This document shows, in pieces, positions 34,059 through 45,081 of a DNA stretch of 64,000 bases; within the stretch, counting starts at the first letter, position 1; each line of letters starts with the position of its first letter. The stretch covers positions 53,888 to 117,887 of the forward strand of contig CAVUZJ010000020.1 of the NCBI GenBank assembly GCA_963745975.1, read 5' to 3'. Source of the DNA: JAKAWQ01 sp963745975 (lineage in GTDB: Bacteria; Pseudomonadota; Alphaproteobacteria; Acetobacterales; Acetobacteraceae). The notes beneath the pieces were generated by a model. That model searched no databases. It saw only the letters and a list, made by a program, of their open reading frames with translations, and was not told where the DNA came from. Both the position numbers and the translations under genes were made by a program.

Positions 34059-37000
34059 ATGCTTGCGGAGCGGAATCCCTATCCCGGACTGCGCTCGTTC
34101 GAGCGGGACGACATCGATGTCTTCTTCGGGCGGGACGAGTGCATCGACGGGATGCTCGCGCGGCTGAGGGACACGCAGTTCCTGGCCGTGCTCGGGGCTT
34201 CGGGAACCGGGAAGTCCTCGCTGGTCAAGACGGGGTTGCTTTCGGCGCTCGGGATGGGGCTGATCGGGGGCGCGGGATCGCGCTGGCGGGTGGTTGTCGT
34301 GCGGCCCGGGGACGAGCCGCTGCGCAACCTCGCGCGTGTTCTGGTGGCGAGCGGGGAGACGGGGCCCGAGCCCTGCAAGTCCGCAACCGCGGTCGAGGCG
34401 CTGCGCGGCCAGCTCGCGGGGCGCGGGGCCGAGGCGGTGGTCGCGTGGTGCCGCGCGGAGCTGGCGGAGGAGGAAAATCTCCTCATCGTCGCCGATCAGT
34501 TCGAGCAGCTCTTCAAGTCGCGCGGCTCGCGCGCGCAGGACGAGGCGGAGTTCTTCGCGACGCTGCTGCTCGAGAGCGCGCGGGCGGTCGAGGGCGGGAT
34601 CTTCGTCACCATCACCATGCGCTCGGAGTATCTCGGGCCGTGCGCGCTGATCGAGGGGCTGGCGGAGGCGATCGCCGCGGGGATGTACCTGGTCCCGCGG
34701 ATGAGCCGCGAGCAGTGCCGCCAGGCGATCGAGGGGCCGGCGAAGGTGTTCGGCGGGAGCGTTGCCGAGCCGCTCGTCAATGCGCTGCTCAACGACCTCG
34801 CGCGGCTGGCGCCGTGGGACGAGGGCGGCGACGAGGACCAGCTCGACCGGCTGGCGCGGCGCGCCGATCAGCTCCCGCTCTTGCAGTTCGCGCTCAACCG
34901 GATGTGGGTTGCGGCGGCGGCACGGGCGGGCGAGGGGCCGGTCGTGATCGAGCTTGCCGACTACGAGGCGCTCGGCGGCTTGAAGGGCGCGCTCAACAAC
35001 AGCGCGGAGAAAATCCTCAAAGATCTGGGCGAGCGGCGGCGGAAGCTGGTGCAGGCGGTCTTCACCGCGCTCACCGCGGGCACGGCGATCGCCGATGCCA
35101 CCTCGAATCCGCTCCACTACCAGGAGCTGGTTGCGATCTGCGGCGCCGAGGAGCGCGAGGTGCGCGCGGTGGTCAACGCGTTTCGCGCGCGTGGCTGCGA
35201 TTTCCTGCTTCCGGGCCTCGGCGCCGATGATGCCGGAGAAGAGACGCCGATCGAGCCGGACACGCGCATCGAGATCACGCACGAGAGCCTGATCCGGCAA
35301 TGGCGGGGTCTCTCGTCGTGGCTCGAGAGGGAAGGGCGCGCGGGGCAGAGATGGCGGCGGCTGAAGGAGGACGCCGATCAGCGGTTCGAGACCGGGCTGC
35401 TCGGCGGGCAGAGGCTGGCGGCGATCAAGGAGTGGCGCCGGCGCGAATGGCCCAACGCGGCCTGGGCGAAGCGCTATGGGGACGATTACGAGAAGGTGAC
35501 GAAGTTCGTCGATGCGAGCCTCGACGCCGAGAGCACGCAAAAGCTTCGGCGCAACGCGCTTGTCGCAGTGGCCGCGGCGGTGATCGTCGTGGCAGGCTTC
35601 TGGGGCTGGCGCCAGCGTGTCCATGCCGTGGCGGTCGCGACCGCGGACAAGGTGGATAGCGGCTACCGCCGGGCGGCGGAAACCTTCGCCTACGGATTGC
35701 CGGGGAAGATGGAGCCGCTGATCAACGGGGATTCCGACATGTCCGGGCGGGCCTCGCCCCAGGCGATCCAGCAGCTTGCGATTGCGCAGGCGCAGCTGCT
35801 CGATGCGATGTGGAACATCAACCAGCACGACAATGTTTTCCTCACCGCCGAGATCCAGACGCTCCGCTTCTCGCTGCCGCTGATCGCCGAGAAGGACAAC
35901 AAGGCCTCGGCGGGCCGGCTCGCTACGCTCGCGACCGTCGTCTTCAAGGAAAAGCCGCTGAAGGACCAGGATCTGGACATCGCCTTCTTCGCTCTCGACG
36001 CGATCGCCCAGAACTACGACCAGTATTCCGACGAGCGGACGGACGCGCTCGCGGCGGCGAGCGAAGAGATCAAGGACGCGGCGGCGATCAATCCCGCGGG
36101 CGCGGGGTCGCACGAGCCGCTCTACCTCACGAGCTACGGGTATTGGCGGAAGGGTCAGATCCTCTGGGATATGGACCTGCTGGGCGAGCACGAGGACCGG
36201 TTGGGCGAGGCGGCTGCGGCCTTCCGGCAAGGGATCCAGATCAGCGACACGTGGCAGCACGACAGCGGGGATGTTTGCCAGGCGCTCTCCGCGGACCTTC
36301 ACAACGACCTTGCCCAGGTGCTGACGCAAGCCGGCCAGCGGAAGGGATATCCGCAAGCGAGCGACGCCGGCGGCGGCGCGATCGCGGAATACCAGAGCGC
36401 GCTCGAGTGCGATGCGGCGAAGCAGAAGGTGGACGATTCCGAGCTCAACCGCCAATGGGTCGCGAACCGCGCGACCTGGCTTGCGCAGGCCGAGCAGGAC
36501 GCGGGGTTGTTCGCTCAGGCGAAGAAGGATTTCGAGCAGGCGCTCAATGTGCGGATGCAGGTGGCGACGATGGACGCGAGCGACCCGCAGGCGACGCGCG
36601 ATGTTGCGTCTTCGCTGAGGAGCCTTGGAGATCTCGTGATGGTCGAGGGCGACCCGGCGGGCGCGGTTTTGTACTTCAACGAGTGCAAGCAGCAGATCGA
36701 GACGCTCGGCGCGAGGAGCCCGGACAGCGAGTACGCCAACAACATCGAGGCGCTCGGGCTCTGCGAGCGTGGATTGGGCTTTGCGCTCAGGCGCGTGGGG
36801 CGGGACAAGAATGGAAACTCGACGCTGCCCGATGCGGCGGCCGCGTTCCGGGCCGCGATCGACGACTTGAATGCGGCCGCGCGGAGGGGCAACGACGAGA
36901 CCGGCTCGCTCGAGGTGGCGTGGGGCGCGCTCACCGGGACGCTCATCCTGGGCGGGGAAGCGGGCGGCGCATCGGCGGCTTCGGTGAAAGAGGCCGCGAC

Positions 37001-37385
37001 CGAGACGATGCGGCTCGACGCGCAGATCCTCGCCGGGGACCGCAGCGCGTACCAGCAGACACCGACCGTCAACGCCGCGGTGAGCCTGGCGAACGATCTG
37101 GGCTACGCCGCCTACAACGCGCTGATGGCCGGGAAGCCGGATGTCGCGCTCGGCTATGCGACGGAGGCGGCGGCGCTGCCGGTCAATCCGTCGAACGACA
37201 CGCGGATCAACATGGCGCATGCGTATCTGCTGAATGGCCAGGCGAGCGAGGCGGAGGCGCTGTATGCGGCGAGCAAGGGTCAGTCGGACCAGCTCGCGGA
37301 CATCAAGGAGGATTTCGCGATCTTCACCAATGTCGGGATCGCCGTGCCGGCGATGGACCAGGTGAGGAAAGAGCTCGGGATCTGA
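34059..37385 (+). CDS. nSTAND1-type NTPase with a transmembrane helix and TPR-like C-terminus
   Basis: A 1108-residue protein. The N-terminal NPYPGLRSFERDDIDVFFGRDE (residues 6-27) is the hallmark of nSTAND1; Walker A is GASGTGKSS at 46-54, Walker B LLIVADQFEQLF near 141-152. The STAND module runs to about 490. A membrane helix (ALVAVAAAVIVVAGFWGW, about 499-518) follows, then about 580 residues of helical TPR-like repeats (for example WLAQAEQDAGLFAQAKKDFE; ASSLRSLGDLVMVEGDPAGA). Such repeats usually sense a ligand and the NTPase oligomerises. It is cotranscribed with the TIR gene, so it may trigger TIR activity. GTG at 34056 is an alternative start. Confidence 0.82.
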   Translation: MLAERNPYPGLRSFERDDIDVFFGRDECIDGMLARLRDTQFLAVLGASGTGKSSLVKTGLLSALGMGLIGGAGSRWRVVVVRPGDEPLRNLARVLVASGETGPEPCKSATAVEALRGQLAGRGAEAVVAWCRAELAEEENLLIVADQFEQLFKSRGSRAQDEAEFFATLLLESARAVEGGIFVTITMRSEYLGPCALIEGLAEAIAAGMYLVPRMSREQCRQAIEGPAKVFGGSVAEPLVNALLNDLARLAPWDEGGDEDQLDRLARRADQLPLLQFALNRMWVAAAARAGEGPVVIELADYEALGGLKGALNNSAEKILKDLGERRRKLVQAVFTALTAGTAIADATSNPLHYQELVAICGAEEREVRAVVNAFRARGCDFLLPGLGADDAGEETPIEPDTRIEITHESLIRQWRGLSSWLEREGRAGQRWRRLKEDADQRFETGLLGGQRLAAIKEWRRREWPNAAWAKRYGDDYEKVTKFVDASLDAESTQKLRRNALVAVAAAVIVVAGFWGWRQRVHAVAVATADKVDSGYRRAAETFAYGLPGKMEPLINGDSDMSGRASPQAIQQLAIAQAQLLDAMWNINQHDNVFLTAEIQTLRFSLPLIAEKDNKASAGRLATLATVVFKEKPLKDQDLDIAFFALDAIAQNYDQYSDERTDALAAASEEIKDAAAINPAGAGSHEPLYLTSYGYWRKGQILWDMDLLGEHEDRLGEAAAAFRQGIQISDTWQHDSGDVCQALSADLHNDLAQVLTQAGQRKGYPQASDAGGGAIAEYQSALECDAAKQKVDDSELNRQWVANRATWLAQAEQDAGLFAQAKKDFEQALNVRMQVATMDASDPQATRDVASSLRSLGDLVMVEGDPAGAVLYFNECKQQIETLGARSPDSEYANNIEALGLCERGLGFALRRVGRDKNGNSTLPDAAAAFRAAIDDLNAAARRGNDETGSLEVAWGALTGTLILGGEAGGASAASVKEAATETMRLDAQILAGDRSAYQQTPTVNAAVSLANDLGYAAYNALMAGKPDVALGYATEAAALPVNPSNDTRINMAHAYLLNGQASEAEALYAASKGQSDQLADIKEDFAIFTNVGIAVPAMDQVRKELGI

Positions 37386-37461
37386 GCGGGCCTTTGGGCG
37401 CGCGTTTGGGCGGGCGTTTGGCGCCCCCTGGCCTTTCCGGCGATCGGTGGGAAGATGGCGG

Positions 37462-38793
37462 ATGGGCGAGGACGGCGAGGACGGCGCGTGGCGGTCGGAC
37501 CGGCGGGGCAGCCTGCTCGTGCTCGGGCTGGTGGCGCCGCTCGGAGGGCTGGGCGCAGGGCTGATCGGGGCGCTGTTCCGGCTGGTGCTCGATGAGGCGG
37601 ACCGGGCGCGCGGGGCGCTGATCGGCTGGGCGCAGGGAAGCGGGGTCGGCGGGTTCGCGCTGGTTGTCGCGGCGGTTGCGGCGGGGGCCGCGATTGCCGC
37701 CTGGATGGTGCGGCGGTTCGCGCCGCCGGCGTCGGGGAGCGGCATCCCGCAGGTCGAGGCGGTGCTGAACGGAGAGATGAAGCCCTCGCCGCCGCGCCTG
37801 ATCGCGGTGAAGTTCGTGGGTGGCGCGCTGGCGATCGGGTCGGGTCTCGCGCTCGGTCGGGAGGGGCCGAGCGTGCAGATGGGGGCGAGCATCGCCTACC
37901 AGGCGGGGAAGCTGTTCCGGCGGAACTGGACGGATTGCCGGGTGCTGCTGGCGGCCGGGGCGGGGGCGGGGCTCGCGACCGCGTTCAATGCGCCGATCGC
38001 GGGCGCGGTGTTCGTGCTCGAGGAGCTGGTCAAGCGGTTCGAGGCGCGGATCGCGATTGCGGCACTCGGGGCGTCGGCGGCCGCGATCTGGGTTTCGCGC
38101 GAGGTGCTGGGCAACGCGGCGGATTTGCCGGTGGGCCCGCTCGTTCATGCCGGGTTTTTGAGCGGGCCGCTCTTCGTCCTGCTCGGGCTCGGCGCGGGCC
38201 TGCTCGGGATTCTCTACAACCGGACGCTGATGAGGGTGCTGGGGACGGTGGACCGGTTCGGCGGGCTGCCGGTGGAGTTGAGGGCCGCGATGATCGGCGG
38301 CGCGGTGGGGGCGCTCGCGTGGTTCGCGCCGGAGCTCGTGGGCGGGGGCGATCCGCTGACGGCGCGCGCGCTGGCCGGGGTGGGCGCGATCGCGGTGCTG
38401 CCGTTGCTGTTCCTGCTGCGGCTCGGGCTGGGCGCGGTCTCCTATTCGGCGGGGACGCCGGGTGGGGTGTTCGCACCGCTGCTCGTTCTGGGGGCCGAGA
38501 TGGGGCTCTGGTTCGGCAAGGTCGCGGCGCTGGCGCTGCCGGGGTTCGCGATCCAGCCGGAGGGATTTGCCGTGGTTGGGATGGCGGCGCTCTTCACCGG
38601 GATCGTGCGCGCGCCGCTGACCGGGATCGTGCTGGTCACCGAGATGACGGCGAACGTGACGATGCTGCTGCCGATGATCGCGGCATGCTGTGTGGCGATG
38701 CTGGTGCCGACGGTGCTTGGCGATGCGCCGATCTATGATCGGCTCAGGGCGCGGCTCTTGGTGCACCGCGAGCGGGCGGCGGCGGAGGGGTGA
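37462..38793 (+). CDS. CLC family chloride channel/proton antiporter
   Basis: A 443-residue membrane protein. CLC selectivity motifs are GSGIP (about 93-97), GREGPS (about 132-137, with the gating glutamate) and GTPGGVFAP (about 331). The internal glutamate pair FVLEELVKRFE corresponds to the proton glutamate of exchangers, suggesting Cl-/H+ antiport. I chose ATG 37462; a GTG at 37447 is possible. It follows the STAND gene after 76 bases and is followed by a hairpin terminator. No link to the immune genes is implied by its function. Confidence 0.9.
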   Translation: MGEDGEDGAWRSDRRGSLLVLGLVAPLGGLGAGLIGALFRLVLDEADRARGALIGWAQGSGVGGFALVVAAVAAGAAIAAWMVRRFAPPASGSGIPQVEAVLNGEMKPSPPRLIAVKFVGGALAIGSGLALGREGPSVQMGASIAYQAGKLFRRNWTDCRVLLAAGAGAGLATAFNAPIAGAVFVLEELVKRFEARIAIAALGASAAAIWVSREVLGNAADLPVGPLVHAGFLSGPLFVLLGLGAGLLGILYNRTLMRVLGTVDRFGGLPVELRAAMIGGAVGALAWFAPELVGGGDPLTARALAGVGAIAVLPLLFLLRLGLGAVSYSAGTPGGVFAPLLVLGAEMGLWFGKVAALALPGFAIQPEGFAVVGMAALFTGIVRAPLTGIVLVTEMTANVTMLLPMIAACCVAMLVPTVLGDAPIYDRLRARLLVHRERAAAEG

Positions 38794-38802
38794 GGCGGGT
38801 TC

Positions 38803-38845
38803 AGAGCGTGTTCACCCTGACTGAACACGCTCTAAGTTGTTTTCC
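38803..38845 (+). terminator. Rho-independent terminator after the CLC gene
   Basis: AGAGCGTGTTCA (38803-38814) pairs with TGAACACGCTCT (38822-38833) around a 7-base loop, followed by the T-rich AAGTTGTTTTCC. It begins ten bases after the stop codon. Confidence 0.75.
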
Positions 38846-38846
38846 C

Positions 38847-38939
38847 GAGCGGATTCACGCGCCTCTGGATCGCTTCGCGCCGGGGTCCCCGCGAACGAGT
38901 TCGCGGGGTGCCCCGATTCCAGTGAGGCGCGATCCGCTC
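38847..38939. repeat. Nested hairpin element between convergent genes (different family from the large cassettes)
   Basis: Outer arms GAGCGGAT (38847-38854) and ATCCGCTC (38932-38939) bracket a second imperfect stem (CGCGCCTCTGGAT against ATTCCAGTGAGGCGCG) and a perfect inner hairpin CCCCGCGAAC, loop GA, GTTCGCGGGG (38887-38908). The distal arm abuts the stop of the MFS gene. Likely a terminator for the minus strand or a dispersed repeat. Confidence 0.65.
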
Positions 38940-40501
38940 TAGTGGGCGAGGGCCGCGGGCTCGGGCGGGGGCTCGTTGGCGGCGGAGGTGCGGAGCGGCA
39001 GATCGCGCATGCCGCGCATGACGACGAGGCCGGCGGCCATCGCCAGCGCGCAGGCGATGAAGGCGAGGTGGAAGGCGCCGGCGAGCGCGGCCTGGACGTG
39101 GGGGAGCATGGCGGGTGCTATGCCGGGGAGCGCGCCGGCGCCTTGGCGAATCTGGCCGAGGTTGATGTGGGTGGCGATGCCGATGGCGGCGAGGCGGGAA
39201 GCGAAGCTGCTCGCGAGCAGCGTGCCGACGAGCGTGATGCCGAAGGCGCCGCCCATCGAGCGGAGGAAGAGGATGCAGCCGGTGGCGGCGCCGACATCGC
39301 GGCGCTCGGCGGCGTTCTGCACGCAGACGAGGCTGCTCGGCATGACCATGCCGATGCCGAAGCCGAGCACGAGCTGGGAGGCGATCAGCGGAAGGCGCGG
39401 CGTGGCCGGGCCGGTGAGGGCGAGGAGGACGAAGCCCGCCATCGAGGCGGCGACGCCGGCGACCATGATCGCCTTCATCTTGCCGCGCCGGCGGGCGAGC
39501 GAGCCGGCGAACCAGGCGCCGGCACAGTTGGAGCCCAGGAAGGGCACGACGAGGAGGCCGGAGGCGGCGGCGTTGACGCCGCGGACGAGCTGAAAGAAGA
39601 GCGGCAGGAGGAAGGTGCCGGCGAAGAGGGCGAAGGCGCCGCAGAAGGCGATGGCGACGCCGCGGACGAAGACGGCGTTGGCGAAGAGGCGCGGCGGGAG
39701 GAGCGGATCGGCCACGCGCCGCTCCTGGCGCGCGAGCAGCGCCATGAGGAGGAGGCCGAGGGCCGCGATGCCGAGGAGAGGCGGCGCCGTCCATGGCATC
39801 TCGACCCCGCCCCAGCTCAGCACGAGGAGCCAGGCGCTGACCGCGGCGGTGAGCAGCACCGCGCCCATCCAGTCGATCCGCGCCTTGCCGCCGCGCGCCT
39901 GGATGAGGCGGAGCGCGCGGTGGCAGAGCACCATGGCGACGAGCGCGACCGGGAGATTGAGCCAGAAGATCCAGCGCCAGGTGAGCGTGTCGGTGATCCA
40001 GCCGCCGATGATTGGGCCGGCGATCGAGGCGACGCCCCAGGTGGAGGCCATGTAGCCCTGGTAGCGGCCGCGCTCGCGCGGGCTCACGACGTTGGCGATC
40101 GAGGCCTGCGCCATGGCCATGAGGCCGGCGCCGCCGATCCCCTGCAAGGCGCGCGCGGCGACGAGCTGCCAGAGATTGGCGGAGACGGCGCAGAGCGCCG
40201 AGGCGAGGCCGAAGACGGCGAGTGCCACGAGCAGCGGCCGGCGCGGGCCATAGATGTCGGAGAGCTTGCCGTAGACCGGCGTCATCGCCGTCGAGGTGAG
40301 GAGATAGGCGGAGACGATCCAGGCGAGATGGTTGAAGCCGTGGAGGTCCGCGGCCATGGCCGGAACCGCGGGAATGACCACGGTCTGGTCGATCGCGGCC
40401 AGGAAGATGCAGAGCAGGATCCCGCTCAGCACCTTCAGGATCTGCTGATGGGTGAAGGATGGCGGCGCTTCGGCCTGGGCCTCCGCAACCGAGATTTGCA
40501 T
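38939..40501 (-). CDS. DHA2 family MFS multidrug efflux transporter
   Basis: A 520-residue inner-membrane protein with about 14 hydrophobic helices. Motif A region is GKLSDIYGPRRPLL near residue 78, motif C region GPIIGGWITD follows MASTWGVASIAG, and the first helix holds FLAAIDQTVVIPAVPAMA, typical of EmrB/QacA-type drug/H+ antiporters. Start at ATG 40501. It is not closely related to the tandem MFS pair at 45082-47918. The exported compound is unknown. Confidence 0.9.
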   Translation of the reverse strand: MQISVAEAQAEAPPSFTHQQILKVLSGILLCIFLAAIDQTVVIPAVPAMAADLHGFNHLAWIVSAYLLTSTAMTPVYGKLSDIYGPRRPLLVALAVFGLASALCAVSANLWQLVAARALQGIGGAGLMAMAQASIANVVSPRERGRYQGYMASTWGVASIAGPIIGGWITDTLTWRWIFWLNLPVALVAMVLCHRALRLIQARGGKARIDWMGAVLLTAAVSAWLLVLSWGGVEMPWTAPPLLGIAALGLLLMALLARQERRVADPLLPPRLFANAVFVRGVAIAFCGAFALFAGTFLLPLFFQLVRGVNAAASGLLVVPFLGSNCAGAWFAGSLARRRGKMKAIMVAGVAASMAGFVLLALTGPATPRLPLIASQLVLGFGIGMVMPSSLVCVQNAAERRDVGAATGCILFLRSMGGAFGITLVGTLLASSFASRLAAIGIATHINLGQIRQGAGALPGIAPAMLPHVQAALAGAFHLAFIACALAMAAGLVVMRGMRDLPLRTSAANEPPPEPAALAH

Positions 40502-40648
40502 GCGTGCCGTGTTCCAGCTCCATCGGCGCTGCGCCGCGCGGAAGACGAAAAACCCCGCAATTGCTAGCTGGGGAGAATCATACCGCAGTGCAACATGGAA
40601 GAAAGGGCCGGCGCGCTCAACCCTGGTCCGCGCGCGAAGCGCGGAGCC

Positions 40649-40990
40649 TCAGGTTGCGGGGAGCATGAGCTCGGGGACGCGGGCGCCGTCGCGGACATGG
40701 CGCTCGAGCACGGCGTCCACGTCGGCGGTGGAGGAGACGCGGTACCAGACGCCTTCGGGATAGATGACGACGCAGGGGCCGAGCTCGCAGCGGTCGAGGC
40801 AGAGGGAGGTGTTGATGCGTGTCGCGGGCAGGCCGAGCTCCTTGGCGCGCGCCTTCATGTAGTCGCGGAGCTTCTCCGAGCCCTTGGCCGCGCAAGAGCC
40901 GCGGGGATGGCCGTCGGGGCGGCGGTTGGCACAGACGAAGACGTGGGAGCGATAGTAAAGAGGCGGATCGGCGGCATCACGGCTGCCCAT
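40649..40990 (-). CDS. (2Fe-2S) thioredoxin-like ferredoxin domain protein
   Basis: A 113-residue soluble protein. Cysteines at 20, 33, 64, 68 and 73 (HVFVCANRRPDGHPRGSC and SLCLDRCELGPCVVIYPEG) match the thioredoxin-like ferredoxin family, which binds one [2Fe-2S] cluster. The VWYRVSSTADVDAVLERHV tail is typical. It is divergent from the DUF255 gene (68-base gap). Partner enzymes are unknown. Confidence 0.88.
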   Translation of the reverse strand: MGSRDAADPPLYYRSHVFVCANRRPDGHPRGSCAAKGSEKLRDYMKARAKELGLPATRINTSLCLDRCELGPCVVIYPEGVWYRVSSTADVDAVLERHVRDGARVPELMLPAT

Positions 40991-41058
40991 TCTCGTGCGG
41001 TCCTCAAACGGTGCGGTACTCCCTATGTGGCAGGGAGACCGCGAAAGGGCACCCCCCG

Positions 41059-43053
<1,995 letters not shown>

Positions 43054-43109
43054 CAGAGGCGGCGGGCGGGTTTGCCATCCCTTTCCCGTGAAGGTGTTGC
43101 AAAAAAGAG

Positions 43110-43655
43110 ATGCCTGAGCTGTCGGCTCCAACTCCGCTCGGCCGGTTGACGCTCGTCGAGGAGGGGGGTGCGATCACCGAGCTTGGCTGGGCGCCCTCCC
43201 CGCCTCGCGTGGGCGCGGAGGATCCGCCGAGTCAGGGAGAGGCGATTCTGGCGCGGGCGCTCGCCTGCCTCGAACGATACTTCGCGGGCCAGCTGGAGGC
43301 GTTCGACTTCGCGCTCAGGCCGCGCGGGACCGCGTTCGAGCGGCGCGTCTGGGCGGCGCTCCGCACCATCCCATACGGCGAGACGCGGACCTACGGCGAG
43401 GTCGCGACGATGGTGGGCGCCACCGGCTGGGAGGCGGCGCGCGCGGTGGGGCGGGCTGTCGGCAGGAACCCGATCCCAATCATCATCCCGTGCCACCGGG
43501 TGCTGGCGGCAAACGGGATCGGCGGGTTTTCCGCGCCGGGCGGAATCGCGACCAAGCGGGCGCTGCTGGCGCTCGAGGCGCGCGTCCTCGGGCCCGGCGC
43601 TCTTTTCCAAGCCGGCGGCAAGCCGGCCTCCATAACCAGCGGGGCGAGAGCATGA
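43110..43655 (+). CDS. ogt: Methylated-DNA--[protein]-cysteine S-methyltransferase
   Basis: A 181-residue DNA repair protein. The acceptor motif IIIPCHRVLAANG (Cys about 128) is exact, preceded by FERRVWAALRTIPYGETRTYGEVA and followed by GGFSAPGGIATKRALLALE. It removes alkyl groups from O6-alkylguanine in one irreversible turnover. No Ada regulator domain is fused. The stop overlaps the start of the quinone oxidoreductase (ATGA). Confidence 0.95.
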   Translation: MPELSAPTPLGRLTLVEEGGAITELGWAPSPPRVGAEDPPSQGEAILARALACLERYFAGQLEAFDFALRPRGTAFERRVWAALRTIPYGETRTYGEVATMVGATGWEAARAVGRAVGRNPIPIIIPCHRVLAANGIGGFSAPGGIATKRALLALEARVLGPGALFQAGGKPASITSGARA

Positions 43656-44626
43656 CCAAGGCGATTCGAATCCACCAGGCCGGCGGCCCGGACGTGATGC
43701 AGTGGGAGGACGTGCCGACACCCGAACCGGGGCCGGGCGAGGTGCTGGTGAAGCAGGCGGCGGTCGGGATGAATTTCGTCGACGTCTATTTCCGCTCCGG
43801 CCTCTACAAGGCGCCGAACCTGCCGTTCACGCCGGGCATGGAAGGCGCGGGAACAGTGGCGGCGGTGGGCGCCGGCGTCGAAACGTTCAAGGTGGGCGAC
43901 CGCGTCACCTACGGCACCGGGGCCATGGGCGCCTACGCGACGGAGCGGGTGATCGCGGCCGACCGGCTGCTGCACCTGCCGGACAACATCGACCTCAAGA
44001 CCGCGGCGGCAATGATGCTGGCGGGAATGACGGCGCAATACCTGCTCCGCCGGACCTACCCGGTGAAGCGCGGCGATACGATCCTGGTGCACGCGGCGGC
44101 CGGCGGCGTCGGGCTCATCATGTGCCAGTGGGCGAAACACCTGGGCGCCACCGTGATCGGCGTCGTCTCCACGCCGGAGAAGGCGGAGCTCGCACGAGCC
44201 AACGGCGCGGACCACGCCCTCGTGGGACACGCCACCCTCACGGCCGACGTGAAGCGGATCACCGGCGGCGCCATGGTGCCGGTGGTGTACGACAGCATCG
44301 GCAAGGACACCTTCATGGCAAGCCTCGACTGCCTCGCACCGCTCGGCATGATGGTGAGCTTCGGCAACGCCTCGGGGCCGGTGCCGCCGGTGGATATCGC
44401 GATCCTCGCGGCAAAAGGGAGCCTGTTCCTCACCCGACCGACCCTCGCCACCTACGCGGCGAAACGCGCCGACCTCGAGAAGACGGCAGGCGAGCTCTTC
44501 GAGGTGGTGGGAAGCGGCGCGGTGAAGATCCACGTGAACCAGACGCTCCCGCTCGCCGAGGCGGCGGCGGCACACCGCGCGCTCGAGAGCCGGCAAACGA
44601 CGGGGAGCACCGTCCTCCTCCCTTAA
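43652..44626 (+). CDS. NADPH:quinone oxidoreductase, zinc-less MDR family
   Basis: A 324-residue enzyme. TKAIRIHQAGGPDVMQWEDVP starts the GroES-like domain, PFTPGMEGAGTVAAVGAGVETFKVGDRV follows, and the NADPH fold is ILVHAAAGGVGLIMCQWAKHLGATVIGVV. It matches QOR (zeta-crystallin) proteins, which reduce quinones with NADPH. The ATG overlaps the ogt stop by four bases; the frame is open further upstream but that part lies inside ogt. Confidence 0.92.
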   Translation: MTKAIRIHQAGGPDVMQWEDVPTPEPGPGEVLVKQAAVGMNFVDVYFRSGLYKAPNLPFTPGMEGAGTVAAVGAGVETFKVGDRVTYGTGAMGAYATERVIAADRLLHLPDNIDLKTAAAMMLAGMTAQYLLRRTYPVKRGDTILVHAAAGGVGLIMCQWAKHLGATVIGVVSTPEKAELARANGADHALVGHATLTADVKRITGGAMVPVVYDSIGKDTFMASLDCLAPLGMMVSFGNASGPVPPVDIAILAAKGSLFLTRPTLATYAAKRADLEKTAGELFEVVGSGAVKIHVNQTLPLAEAAAAHRALESRQTTGSTVLLP

Positions 44627-44629
44627 GGC

Positions 44630-44932
44630 CAGGGGGCTCTGCCCCCCTGGACCCCCCGCTGGGGCCTTGAGGCCCCAGACCCCCGAACTCTTTAGATGTT
44701 GGCCGCCTCACCGGCGGTTGAGGGTCCCGAGGTGACGGGGGGCGGGCCTGTTCGGCGCTGCATCCGCTCTGCCCTTGGCGCGTACGCGCCAAGGGCAGAG
44801 CGGATGCAGCGCCGAGACGCTAGGCATAGCGCTGGGACGCCGGGCGGCAGCCTCGCTGCCGGGTCGGGCAAACGAACGGCGTCCAGGGCCCCAGGCCCTG
44901 GCGGGGTCCAGGGGCAGAGCCCCTGGCCTGGG
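44630..44932. repeat. Large nested palindromic cassette, type II (copy 2), with a 62-bp perfect palindrome
   Basis: The centre 44753-44814 is a perfect loopless palindrome (axis between 44783 and 44784). Left flank has GGGGGCTCTGCCCCC and CTGGGGCCTTGAGGCCCCAG hairpins, right flank GTCCAGGGCCCCAGGCCCTG and CCAGGGGCAGAGCCCCTGG. Flanks match those of the 32220-32504 copy, but the palindrome is 12 bases shorter and differs by paired substitutions in both arms. It separates two co-directional genes, so it is not only a convergent-gene terminator. Confidence 0.9.
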
Positions 44933-45081
44933 CTGTTACAAAACGTCACGATCCGGCGGGGAAACGCAGGGCGGCTTCGCAGTTGCGAGGGGTTTTCGGC
45001 CTGCGCCGCAGGGGCGATGATTGGCGAATGCCCAGCGGAGTGCGAATCGCCCGGCCGGGGGGCCCTTCCACCCAGCCGGCG

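Noticed and set aside
33990..37892. A 1300-codon open frame on the minus strand opposite the nSTAND gene
   Set aside because: It is composed of Arg/Ala/Pro-rich low-complexity sequence with no family, and the plus-strand frame has clear Walker motifs. High GC at codon third positions creates such antisense frames.
37462..38793. CLC gene as part of the TIR/STAND immune operon
   Set aside because: A typical CLC exchanger with its own terminator; ion channels of this type are common core genes and adjacency alone is weak evidence.
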